This document shows, piece after piece, positions 1 to 11,443 of a DNA stretch of 64,000 nt; positions within the stretch are counted from its first letter, which is position 1, and each line of letters opens with the position of its first letter. The notes below the pieces were generated by a model that did no database searches, was not told where the DNA came from, and saw only the letters and a list, made by a program, of their open reading frames with translations. The stretch is taken from positions 1 to 64,000 of the forward strand of contig SKCR01035538.1 in assembly GCA_019454045.1 (NCBI GenBank), read 5' to 3'. The stretch comes from Zanthoxylum bungeanum (Eukaryota > Streptophyta > Magnoliopsida > Sapindales > Rutaceae). The translations under genes and the position numbers were made by a program.

Positions 1-636
1 GAAATATCGAACCCGAACGCGTGAGTGCACGTGGGCCCACTTTCATTTGGAAACGTGTGGGGCCCACATGACACTTGTCATTATTTGCATTATTTAATCA
101 AGATGTATTGCATGAAGATAGTGTACAAAGCACTCAAGGGTATTACATGGAAATTGAGTGTTAGACACTCTAAGTCTTTGCATGGTTTGTGTCATAAGTA
201 TATTATTATTTAATATAATTATGACATAATATAAATTGATTTTTGAGACAAAAATCAAACCCTTCTCTCCCTCTCTAATTACCGAAACAGTAGCTCTCAA
301 GCTCTCTTCTCTCTCATTTCTTCATTTGTTTTGTGGCAAGACAAGAAGAAGTGTGCTTGTTGGGACTCTAACACACAACTTTGGCTAGCAACATCAAGGG
401 ATCATACAAGGTGTTATGGGAAACTCATCTTAGAGCTTGGAAGGATCAATTAAAGCTTGGAGCTTCTCTTTACTGCTTGGCCGAATCCTCCACTGCACAA
501 AGGAGCAACATTGTTTCATCCATTGCATCCACATTCCGTTTTTGTGAGTATTGTTTCCGCCATTACTTCAATATAGTCATTCTTATATATATTGCTTGTT
601 TTTGATCTTGGGGACATGGTTATTAGATTTCCAACA
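1..636 (+). mobile_element. K0: 3' part of a family-K copia LTR (window-edge partial)
   Basis: The first ~250 bases match the reverse complement of the K1 LTR near 4000-4245: the CpG-rich stretch around GAACGCGTGAG, GGGCCCAC motifs, then TGACAC and an AT-rich stretch. Similarity then becomes weaker but keeps the same order of blocks as in K1, K2 and K3. The LTR appears to end with CCAACA at 631-636. The next bases (CGTGGCTA) are not a tRNA-Met primer site, so this is more likely a 3' LTR or solo LTR running off the left window edge than a 5' LTR. Short ORFs inside it are not genes. Confidence 0.75.
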
Positions 637-1715
637 CGTGGCTACAATGAATAACCCTCAAATTCTTTACTGAGAGGTACTATCTCATCCTCGTTTCATA
701 AGATCTTCGCTTAGTACCCTTAACTACCATCATGTATCAAAGAAATATCATTTCTAAACCTCTAGTTATGCTCAACATTCCTTGTCTCAAAGAAATCCAT
801 TTTCTCTAGATCTCCAGTTATGCTCAACAATTTATTTGACTCGATCGGGTTCTTCTTAGCTGGTACTTTTGACTCTCTCCAGAAATACTAGTGTCTCAAT
901 GGTTAGGCTTCCTACGTTCTTATTCCGGGATAAATATGGTTACAAGAGTGATCTTTGTCATTATTAACAATGTTTAGACTCAATACTTCTTTAACTCCAC
1001 TTGCTCGACCTGATCTTAGTATACTTTCTCATATCTTAGTTGTATAACTCTCTATATTCTCCTTGTAAAACTTCAACTGCTTATAAGCTCCTTTCTTCAA
1101 GTTCTAATATCTATGTATATCTATGGGGCCTAGGGCTTCCTAGCTTATTGATGTTGTCTAACGATGACTTGTACTTAGGATGTTAATTCTGGGTAGTTTT
1201 TCTAGTGGTCCTCCTCAATTGTCTAAATATTCAGGCTTAATTGCAGGCACCTTTGTGCTAAAACCATATTCCCTACTTTTGACGTAGACGCTGGCGATTC
1301 GGTCCTGGCTAGAGTTCACGCCCTTTTATACTTTACTTTCGTTGTTACTATAAATTGGTTGTTCTTTCACTCCAACTCATTTTCCATACCTGGTTGCATG
1401 CTAGGATATCCCCTTTTTTATTGTTTCCATATTCTTGCTCTATCCAGTGTTATTAATCAGGTATACGCAAATATACAAAAACTTATAAATTTCATATTTA
1501 TTCGATGACCGTTTATGTAAATTTTACCTTGATAACTTACCCACTCCACTAAATTCAGCATTGTAGTAAACTTATCTTCTCGATTCCATACTACACTGTA
1601 CATCTACCAAAACACCCACATCTGTGGCTAAGGCCATCCCATACCCGTGGTGGTTAGGTCGACTTAAACTATTGCTGGTTACTTCACATTGATTACGTGA
1701 GTTAAGATGTAATAG
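637..1715. other. Decayed repeat-like DNA, no gene seen
   Basis: About 1.1 kb without a useful reading frame. The plus strand is pyrimidine-rich, in the same style as 14291-16605, so it may be another part of the same decayed Ty3/gypsy interior in minus orientation. I cannot recognise a protein domain. This assignment rests on composition only. Confidence 0.3.
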
Positions 1716-3576
1716 TGTTAGGGTTGGTGCTCGGAGTGCAAATCCGGATCGTATTTATGTCTGATTCATGAATACAGATAATGCTTTTTTCCCATAATAT
1801 TACTTATTTAATGGTACCACCTCTTGTCTTGTATACACATATTTTATCTAATTGCGATTAGACATCTAATTATGATTAGATTGAAACTAAATCTGATTTA
1901 GTGATACATGTATATTAGACAAAGACCCTTAGGATTTACAATACAGTGCGCAGTTACAACGTAGTTTGTAATTGACATTGGGAAGCCTCACAATAAGTTT
2001 TATATCTTTAAATAAAGTTCATGGTCAAGGTTTACTAACACGGGCCGGTTAGTAAAATCTGATGAGACCAGTACATGTCGTATATCGTGACTTGGTCCAA
2101 TGGTTCATCATAATGAACCATGAGCCTCAGGAGACTCGTATAAACATGTAGGTGTTTATTTGATAAACACTAAACGACTCACTAAACATTTCCTAATAGA
2201 TGGTACACCAACGTCAATAGGAATCTTCTCGAGTTGGCTAGCAAAGTGGTCCTTTGACTTGAGATACCACTGTGGATATATGAGTTATTCTACACACTTT
2301 GATGGCATTCACGTCACCGATCTATTTAGATCAGACCTCCGCCTGTTCATTGGGTGTGGACTGATGCTCATGATATCATGTGCGTTTCAAGATAGAATCC
2401 GTCAGTCTTGTGTACAGGGCATAGGTATCCTGCACGTTTGTGATATAGTAAATCCATGGCCATGGAAGCAAGTTCTGAGTGTTATTTAGAGATCATAAAT
2501 TTGATAGTCGACTATTTTATACCAAATGAATTTGACGTTCTTATCTATATCCCAGGTATAATATTGATAACTTGTGATAGAGGGATTATACGTATGCAAT
2601 GACCTCGACTTGCATAGTTTAGCGAGATTATCCGTGGTCGTTATAATTCATGAGTGTGTTAATTATGGACACGAAATTGGATTTCGTGACGGATAAACCT
2701 AAACTTAGAGTGTCCCACAATATAAAGTGTACTTATTGACCACTTGGGCAATGCGTTATGAATAATACAAATTATTCATAATACTTTACTGGATTAAATG
2801 AGTTAATTCGAATCGTTTAAACGGTTAAAAGAAAACACATGCATTAGGGGATTTTGGTCAATTCATAATTAATGTGTATTTGTATTTGATACAAATTTGA
2901 TTTGATACATATTAATATTTATCAAATGAGATTTTGACACATGCCATTAATATATGTATTTGCTATTTAATGTAAATAAAATAATATATGTATGTTAATT
3001 AATTTTTTAGTTCTTTAATATTAATAAATGAAAAATGAAAAAATTAAATATCTTATTCTTAGTCATAATTAGTATGATAAATGTGAGATTATTATTGGTA
3101 AACATTTGGCATGATTTAGTTAACTTTAGGTGTTGACAAAATTGATTTGCCAATATAAAGTTTGATTATTTAATTGAATTAAATTTGGAAAATGATACAC
3201 CAAATACCCCCTAAAGTCGGTCACACAAGAATTAAATGTGAACAAATTTTGTTGTCTCTTTGTTTCTTACACCCCATGGCCGAAAAATACACCAAAGAAA
3301 AGCTCTCAGTTGGTTTGAAGAAGGAAACCATGAGAAAGGAAGGAACAAAAAAACAAAGAAAAGCATAAGGATAATTGAGATTAAGGCAATCTTTATCATT
3401 CTTCAATTTCGAAAGTTGTTTTGGTTCTTGTGTTCTTAAATGTTCTAGGGTTTCTTTTACTTGTTGAAAAATTGGGCTTTGGTTTTGGTGGCTGATTTGA
3501 AGGCCTGGTTCAAGGTGATAGTTAGTAGGAATAATATTATTGTAATATTATTCCACTTTGATCATAGGATGACAAT
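1716..3576 (+). mobile_element. LTR-like sequence, copia type, interrupted by K1
   Basis: Begins TGTTAGGG at 1716, a typical copia LTR terminus, and has the composition of a long plant copia LTR: short direct repeats around ATTAGATT near 1855-1915, AT-rich stretches and no coding domain. No 3' end, primer site or TSD could be found. The right-hand continuation lies beyond K1, from 13460. The 109-codon frame at 2160-2489 has no recognisable domain and is not called as a gene. Confidence 0.35.
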
Positions 3577-3581
3577 GTTGC
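3577..3581. repeat. Left target-site duplication of K1 (GTTGC)
   Basis: GTTGC directly precedes the TG of the K1 left LTR and is repeated directly after the CA of the right LTR (13455-13459). Five bases is the normal copia integrase stagger. This fixes both ends of K1. Confidence 0.93.
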
Positions 3582-5607
3582 TGTTGGTTGGTTTATTCTA
3601 AGGTCCCAAGATCAAATCAAGACATGAAATAATGCGTGACACACCAACGGAGGTAGCGGAATACTCACATTGATCGGTTATGTCGATTTGGAGACGAATC
3701 AAGCCCAAAAACGCACTGCCTTGATCTCAACACTGCAACAGTCCACTGCCTACAAAAACAGAAAATGGAGTGAGTGAAGAAACGGAGCTCCTAGCTTCGT
3801 CGGATGGATCCCGTCTCATGGTCGAACCTCCCTACCACCTTCGCAAGACTTGTAAGTGTGCTAGCACTTGATTTTCACCATGAGAAAAACCACTCTTTGC
3901 TTCCCTTGTTCACGCCATTTCTGGTTCCAAAACAGTGAGAAGACATGGCTGTTTTGGCGTGAGAGAAGAGAGAAATGAGAGAGATGAAATTGTGTATTTA
4001 GTTAAAAATGATTTACCAAAAATCAATTTATATTTATGCCATAATTTTATTAAATTAATAATAAAATTATGACACAAACATGCAATGGCTTAGAGTGTCA
4101 AACACTCAAACCCATGCAATGACATTGAGTGCAATGTACACAATCTACATGCAAAGCATTAGAATGACATGTGTCATGTGGGCCCCACACGTTTCCAAAT
4201 GAAAGTGGGCCCACGTGCACTCACGCGTTCGGGTTCGATATTTCCGAAATACCGAGCTTACGTCGCGACGTTAATTCAATCGAATTTAAATAAATAATTG
4301 CGCTAGCGAAATTATTATTTACGTCGCTAACGAATTAATTCTAAATTAACTCGTTTGCCCGAATTAAAATCTAATTTTAATTCCGCGTCGAAATCTAATT
4401 TCGTTTAATATATCGAATATATTAATACATCGATTAATTCCAAATTAATCGTTCTCTCTCTTTAGACGACATTTTATCCCGGATAAAATATCTCCGTTAT
4501 TAATCCTAGATTAATTTCTCTCTCTTCTGTATAATCCCAGATTATTCAAGAGTGCGAGTTGTGCGTCATCGGTGGATTATCGGGAAGCGACCCATGAGAT
4601 CCCCGGATAATTGGCAGTAAATACGGTCGTCGGAGTATCCGAATCACGTACGTACCAAGTACTACGTTCTACCGATTTACGAGACAAGGTCGACTCCTAG
4701 CAAAGCACCAAGTCTACCAAGTTCTCCGGACATATTCATCAAAGAATATCAAAGATCTGTATCAAGCGTAGTATACTAATGTATTGTGCATATCGGCCCA
4801 GTATCGGATAATCACGTGCTAGGGCTGGGGCTGGATAAGTGTCTGCCCCGTCCGAAACACATATCGGATGTCTGGTAACTAGTCTCTATAATCGGATATT
4901 CATGACCTGGTCATAATATCACGATTGGATGCGCATCACTTAAGAGCACTAATACCGTATCCTGCGTGACATCATCTCCAATATGACTGGAAGTGATACT
5001 TCCGTCTTGACATCACATCCAATACACTACGATTCTCTGATAAACCCAGAAGTGGTGTACACAGAACCGTTAAAAGTCCCACCACCACCAAAACCAAAGT
5101 TTATCGATTGTCGTAAGTATTAGCGATGTAAGTCTCAGGTTAAGACTATACACACCTACCTTGATTTCGGCCTCCCATAGACACATAGTCATAATACCAA
5201 TGGGATTCCGAGGGGTCTATCCAGAGCGAAGCTGTTTCCCGTACCATCGGTGTGAAACACGACCTCCTATCGCACTTGCACAAGTATCCAATACTTATAT
5301 ATATGAGAACTATGCCGTTGTGCCCTCACAACGCGCACAAGTGCAATACTAGCCTATTCCGCATTATCGATGTCCAGTCTCGATAATACTACGGCTAGGG
5401 ATATTTAATGATTAATCCTTCGTGGACTGATACTGTCTCATATCATCTCAATCCAGGAACTAATCATAGGGACCTCTCTTCATTTATATATCTATGGTGA
5501 TCTAATCACAAATGATGAGAGTGCAATTTCCTTGTTACATAGTTAATTTGCTACAACAACACAATGATCTGTGCAAATAGTGACGCTATGGGTCATATTA
5601 TCCAACA
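3582..5607 (-). repeat. K1 3' LTR
   Basis: On the plus strand it runs from TGTTGGTTGG at 3582 to TCCAACA at 5607. It ends next to ATCTCCCACTTGG, the complement of the polypurine tract, which makes this the 3' LTR of a minus-strand element. It holds five consecutive hairpins with 3-nt loops (4330-4451) and one CGTCGCGACG palindrome (near 4263). Compared with the right LTR, the start carries a small insertion (an extra TTGG). Small ORFs within it (for example 5161-5352) are not genes. Confidence 0.92.
4330..4451. repeat. Five-hairpin cluster in K1 3' LTR
   Basis: Five inverted repeats, each with a 3-nt spacer, occur in 122 bp: 4330-4354 (11-bp stem, one mismatch), 4361-4383 (10-bp stem), 4389-4403 (6-bp), 4406-4424 (8-bp) and 4431-4451 (9-bp). 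Order, stem length and spacer length are the same as in the K3 LTR (42150-42271). Confidence 0.85.
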
Positions 5608-5620
5608 ATCTCCCACTTGG
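5608..5620 (-). other. K1 polypurine tract
   Basis: On the minus strand this reads CCAAGTGGGAGAT directly before the 3' LTR start TGTTGG. It is the usual copia plus-strand primer site. The same site is present in K2 and absent from the K3 array. Confidence 0.88.
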
Positions 5621-7010
5621 CACATAGCCAGTCACTCAAGTGTCCTACACCCGAACTATGTAGGTTCGCTCAAATTGCTGAGGAAAGGTTTTCGTCAGCG
5701 GATTTGTTCGATTATCGTTTGACGCGATTTATACGATCATCACATCGCCACGATGTATGATCCGAACGAATCAGATGATATAGAAGTATATATCTGGATC
5801 GTCGATGAGACCTTTAATTCCTTAGCCTGTGCTGACGCCTAGCTCAGCTGCTAACAGAACTATATCTAATCTAATTAGATTTACTTTCGACCCAAAAGAC
5901 TTCTATTGCTGCCTCAGCTGCAGCAATAATCCGCATTTGTTGTTTATTCGGCAACAGTTATCTTGCTTGGAAGATTTCCAGCTCACTGTCCCGTTATTCA
6001 AACTTTATAGTACCGCGTAGTATTTAATCGTTTGGAAACTTGCAGCAGTGATCCCAGTCACTTCAAGTTCTCCTTCTCCATAGTAGTAAAAGATAGCATC
6101 TTTAGTTCTCAGAGATACTAACAGATGTTCTTAACTTCAATCCAGTGACTATCACTTGGATTGACCCGATTGTGACTCCATATGCTCGAAGCGTATGAGA
6201 CACCAATACAAGTACATTTTAAATGTACAATTTCCCAGAGAGTGTTAACAACTCCAAATCTATCCCAGTAGATCTTTATTCCTTGAATAAAGGTTGTTAC
6301 TCCCCAGAATTCTACGGAGAATTTCTATTAAAGAATATCTATGAAAGCCAAGCTTTCACCAATTGCTTTATGGGAATTTCACTGTCAGTGCGCTCTCCCA
6401 CTAACCTCCTTATATACACAAGAATTATTTCGTTTTGAGTCAAATCATAAACCATTATGATTATTTCAAAACGACAGTTCCAAGAACCTTATGCTTGCAT
6501 TGATCCAAACATGGATCGAATAACCCGCAAACCTTGTTTGTCGGTTATACAAAATCGTCAGGATGTTGTAAACATCCTCCAAAAGGTTTCCTTTTCAGGA
6601 AAGCGATTTTGATTTATAACTGACATATTTCATAAATGAAATATACAGTTATTTTCAAGCATCTTCAAAATGGATTTACCATGGCAAAGGTAAAAGGTTG
6701 AACCGTTATTAACACAATGTTGATAACGATACCTTTCCGTCAAAAGCCTAGCTTTGTACGTTGGTATGTTGCCTTCCATGTATGTCTTCCTTGAAGACGT
6801 TTAATGTACCATAGGCACAATGCCTTGTGGTACAACAACTAGTATCCAAAATAGTTGTTATACATGGAATCCATTTCGGATTCATGGCACTTTGCCATAA
6901 CAGGGAGTCGATACCTCGTATCACTTCCTCATAACGTAGTCGGATGGTACACCTCCATAAGATTGACATCTTTATGAGGTGAGATCAGAAACCCATACCC
7001 TAGGTTTTTT
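5621..7010 (-). pseudogene. K1 reverse transcriptase and RNase H remnant
   Basis: Alignment by eye to the K3 pol (47540-49100) identifies RNase H at about 5640-6045 and RT at about 6050-7000. RNase H keeps the block matching the SHQRSKH and ADPLTK regions and the one around VSWKSSKQD. RT keeps the N-terminal block around YEEVIRGIDSLLWQSAM (near 6930) and the segment before and after the active site. The YVDD codons and flanking bases are missing at about 6378-6392: K3 has some 45-50 nt there, bounded by TGAC on both sides. Many stops and frameshifts follow. Not translatable, and RT activity in cis is excluded. Confidence 0.85.
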
Positions 7011-8400
7011 CTGACTCTATCCGATCTACTAGTTTCTTGTGTATTTGAAGATTAATGGTATAGTTTCATCATAGATGAACTATTTGTGTTCCATTAAGGA
7101 CTTCGTGCCTTGAACAGTATTACTCCGATTTTCATCGAGTATCACTATCCTCCCACTGACCACTGCATATCGGTATTCCTCTCAGGAAAACCGCATGGTG
7201 AGCAACAATACATTGTTCTCATGTGGGATTTATAAGTACTATACTTAAGGTTTCCCTTAGGATAACCTATATTGGCACTTATCCAATTGGGTCCTTAGTT
7301 TGGTATCATCCAAACGCTATGCCTGGCATACCCAAATTATCAGGAATGAGAAACCTCGTTTCTTCCCTGTTCATATCCTATATGATATCTGTCAAACAGA
7401 TTTATATGGAACCTTATTCTAAATAAGTTTTGCACTGTTAATACATATCCTGTTGAAGGAAATAGTAGCTCAGAGCGACTCGTGATAAACCTTATCATGT
7501 CCAACAAAATTCGGTTTTTAGTTCGGACACACCGTCTAACTGACGTGTCTCGGGAGGAGTCCTCATATGAAAGAATACCGTACTCTTTCATTATATATGA
7601 AACTTACTGCTTAAGTATTTTCCATTTCGGTCTTACCGTGGCGGAATAACACTATAGCCGATCTGTTTGTTTTCTTCGTGTCGAAACTTCAAAAGTTTCC
7701 GATCTGTGTTCTTCAAAAGAAACACATAACCACAACGTGATGCTACATCCGTTAAGGTCACGAAATATTCATGTTCACATCTAGCCTAGCTAGATATGGG
7801 CCCACTTACTTCACCATGAATAGGGCTAACAGATCGGTGGCCCTTTTACTATTACCAAGTAAATAGTATTTTAGGTATTTACCTAATAAACTAGATTCGT
7901 AGACCTTATTTGAATAGTCAAATCAGTCCTAGTACCCACTCTTCAAAAGTGTGGATATACGAGTCTTGTTTAATTGTGTCCTAGACAACAATGCCACAAA
8001 TAAGTCTCTATTGATCAAATCAATTTGAGCTATTTATTTGTCATTTTATATGTTTGAGATTTTATTTATATTCAAAATATAAATTCTGTTATTTACATCC
8101 AATGTATTTATCTCAGTATCATCTTTATATAATGAAACACTTTAGTGTTCTAGAATATAAAGGTTTTATCCGCAATGGATTAAACACTGATATAGAGATA
8201 ATGTCTCTAGTCAAACTAGTTACATTATAACATTTCCTAATTTAAGTACATACCCAAAGGGCAGTTCCTAAACTTAGGTATCTACGGTTGAAACAGCGAC
8301 TTTCGTCCCGTTTCCAATTCGCAGAGAAATCTCGGCTTGAAGCCAGTATCCAGCTCACAGCGGATTCTGAACGTCAATACATATATATTATGTACCACAC
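7011..8400 (-). pseudogene. K1 integrase, pre-integrase and protease remnant
   Basis: The integrase C-terminal core is recognisable in the frame 7340-7591: it starts KEYGILS and contains ILLDMIR, matching K3 integrase at 46900-47150. At the position of the third catalytic acid (Glu in SERRN of K3) K1 reads RTKN, so the acid is lost. The pre-integrase zinc region (WHC...LGH in K3) lies near 7930-8010. Protease-like sequence corresponding to K3 46100-46400 is traceable at 8030-8400, without an open frame or an intact DSG active site. Damage is shared with K2. Confidence 0.78.
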
Positions 8401-9190
8401 TAAGTATTTAAAATCCATTTCAATACTAGTAGTAAACATAACTTTGACAATATTTTAAAGTTAGAGCCTCGCCCTTTCTTTAATTCCTTCGTGTCTTCCA
8501 TATCCAAATGGTAGTCACTTTGGGATATGTCAATTATCCTTTTCAATATTTCACAAACCTTTGGCCAAGCCTTGGGTTTCGGAATATCGAAACGATGTGC
8601 ACCTTGTGCTACATGCCCAATTGCAAACTTTGACTTTTCTCCACTAGAATAGTCAATTAATTCTCCAAGAATTATTAATTGCAATTTTATACTTTAAATC
8701 TAAAGATAGATTTATATTAATTAAGCACTAAAGTCATCATCACATAAATCTTCCAAAGACTTTATGCTCTACTATTTGCTTAAATGGGCTTAGTCATAAT
8801 AAGTTATTTTATCAAATAAATTAACCTATTATTAATTCCCAATTGAAAATTAAATCATTTAAAACATTTAATCCAAGGATTATATATTTAAATATTCAAC
8901 TTTTCAATTCTTTTTGATTTAATAGTCCAACTATTTAATCAATTATTAAGGTACTATTTATTATAATGATTACAATAATCCAATTATTTAATCAACTATA
9001 ATTTTAATATTGATTACTATAATCCAATTATAAAATCAACTATCATTTAATTCAATTATATTGATTACTATAATCCAATTATAAAATCAACTATATATTG
9101 AATGAGTTTGTATATAGTCCAACTATATATATTTTTAAAACAACATAAATATTAGTCCAACTAATACTTTTGATTAATATGACGAGTAAA
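8401..9190 (-). pseudogene. K1 gag position, largely replaced by AT-rich sequence
   Basis: This is where gag should lie (K3 gag is 45212-45965). A 94-codon frame on the minus strand (8400-8684) has a basic tail KELKKGRGS but no CCHC knuckle, and I do not recognise it as gag. From about 8830 to 9180 the sequence is AT-rich, with near-repeats of TATAATCCAATTATAAAATC. K2 has the same sequence at 28850-29610. Gag function is lost in both. Confidence 0.55.
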
Positions 9191-11429
9191 ATAAATGAGC
9201 GTGTTTAGCGAGTATTCGAACGAATGTTGCAAATTCAATACTTGCCTCCCACTATTTTTCGTCGAGCCTCTAACCCTCTGTGGAGTACTCGGGAAACCGT
9301 GTTTCCTAGTGGGCTAGGATCCTATTAAATAACACACAACCCTGACTTTGGCCAATAAAAAGCTGTATGCTATTTAACTAGGTAGATCTCACAGATCAAT
9401 TGGATCTCATCCAATTCCTAGATCCGGTTAGGTGGACATCCAAGTCCGAAACATATGTATAATGTCAATGTATCCATACATTTTCCTAACCCTATCCTCT
9501 GAATCATCTAGGCCTTGGCTTTGGCCAAACAACAAACCTAATGATTCCAGTTAAGCGCGGACCCATTGACGAGGAAAGTTTCGTAATCAATGTCATTGGA
9601 CAAAAATGATCTGACTTTGGTCAATAAAAATCACGATTTGGACAAGACACCGATATGCAACAAAACTCTCATGATTCAAGTACATCCTTGATTGACAAAG
9701 GTCTTGACTTTGGTCAAAAACAAACCAATGCCAACTTCGGATCTTGAACAAGAATCATTCAATGGAAGGATATTTGCTTAATAAGAACGAGGGTTTTTCG
9801 CGTGCAAATTGGCTACCAATTTAATTATCTTTGTTAAGGTCTCATCATCATACACCCTTAAACATGCATTCTAAATACATAATAAAGCGAGTATGAAATA
9901 AAATAATAATGATATGCGGATGGATACTTAACACATTGATCCTAGATCAAATCTCTCCCTTTCTCACTCAAGCTAGCACTTGTACTACTTCTACCCGTTA
10001 CACTACACTTCTAAAGAAACCTCATATACATAGAGGGGAATAGGTGAGAAGAGAATACAAAGAGAAAGAAGGTGATAAGGCTGGACACGCAGGTCCAATT
10101 TAATAAATCGAATTTATTACAACAATTTCTAAAATTGCCCACCCGACTAATATCCATCCGATATACATTATTCATTCAACACAACCACGTATTCACACAC
10201 ATAAGCATGCTATCAATCAATCTAATCAAATTAATTAATCTGATAATTAAGTGATCATCCAATGTTCAAACAACGATTTGATTTTGTTCGAGTCAAACTC
10301 GTTTTTGCGAATAAGTACTCAAAGTACGAATTCATGAATTAAATTAAACTACATCATTAAATCCAATTTAACATGTATTTAATACTAATTCACTATTCAA
10401 TTCCCATTAAATATTACACTTTTATTTAATAAACCTTTTACGATTTAAATTCCAAATCTAATCGTAACGCGTCTCAAAGACCGATTAACGTCCAACGTCA
10501 ATCAATTAAAGTCCAATGGGCTTTATTATTTTTTTTTTTTTAAGGCGTGGACTTTTGGTCAACTCGGGTCAAACCGATAACCAAAGTCCAATCCGGGATT
10601 TACCCCATAAGCCCATAAATCAATCTTGGCCCATTAGGCCCAATTGAACATTAAAGGTTCATTAGTCGCAATTGGGCTTTATGGTTAAGGTTTTGGGCCC
10701 AATTGGATCCAATCCATTTGGCCTAAACCAAACTTGATAAATCAAGCCCAATAGGCCCAATTACAACAATTAAATCCAAATCCAATTTAGGCCTAAATAA
10801 TTAAATTACAAAAATCCAATTACCAATTTAATTACCTAAAGTGCATTATATGATTAATCAACTAAATCAACATTTCCAAAACACCAAATTAGTCCAATTA
10901 ATCATACTTAATTCATTATTACATGTCAAACACACATAATGAAAAATCAAACCCATATTACATGCTTCAGTCTCGGCCAAGGAAGGTTATTTGTCCGATT
11001 TGGTTTCAATCCGATTAATTACACAATCGACAACGTATTAACTTCCCGAATGATTTCATACACATCCAATGTTCATAAAATCAAAATTACCAAGACATTA
11101 AGGGCATTAACATTCGGCCAAGGTAAGAATTTGGGGATTTTTGTTCAATTCAAAATTCAATCCAATTGACTTCAAATTAACATCATCCTTATCATTATAA
11201 CTCATCCAATGAATTAAAATGAAAAAATTCCAAGAACTCCAAAATTACTTTACATTCGGCCACATCAATATTTTGGGGAAAATTATTCCAAATCAATTTT
11301 CAACAAATTGGTCCAACCAAAATGAATTAAACATGTTATAAGCATACTCAAACAAGCAATTTATTCAAATCATGCTCAAATCACATTTACCAAATTTTAA
11401 ACCCTACAAATTTCATGCTTGCAACATTA
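9191..11429 (-). other. K1 untranslated leader (between primer site and gag)
   Basis: About 2.2 kb, collinear with the leaders of K2 (29610-31860) and K3 (42992-45211). No ORF of interest. Four TTGGCCAA-type motifs lie at 9348, 9521, 9617 and 9710 (spacings 173, 96 and 93), each within a GACTTTGGYCAA-like context. The small frames at 10072-10254 and 10939-11169 are not supported as genes. Confidence 0.75.
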
Positions 11430-11442
11430 GCTCATGATGCCA
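11430..11442 (-). other. K1 primer-binding site, mutated
   Basis: The plus strand reads GCTCATGATGCCA. The intact K2 site reads GCTCTGATACCA, the complement of TGGTATCAGAGC (initiator tRNA-Met). K1 has an inserted A and a substitution. The site lies one base inside the 5' LTR. Confidence 0.82.
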
Positions 11443-11443
11443 T

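Noticed and set aside
2160..2489. 109-codon plus-strand frame.
   Set aside because: Lies in LTR-like sequence, with no recognisable domain and no support from a second copy.
8400..8684. 94-codon minus-strand frame in K1 as intact gag.
   Set aside because: No gag blocks or zinc knuckle; K2 carries the same region without a comparable open frame.
8830..9180. AT-rich near-repeats as an origin or scaffold attachment site.
   Set aside because: Composition alone is not evidence; the same sequence is simply part of K1 and K2.
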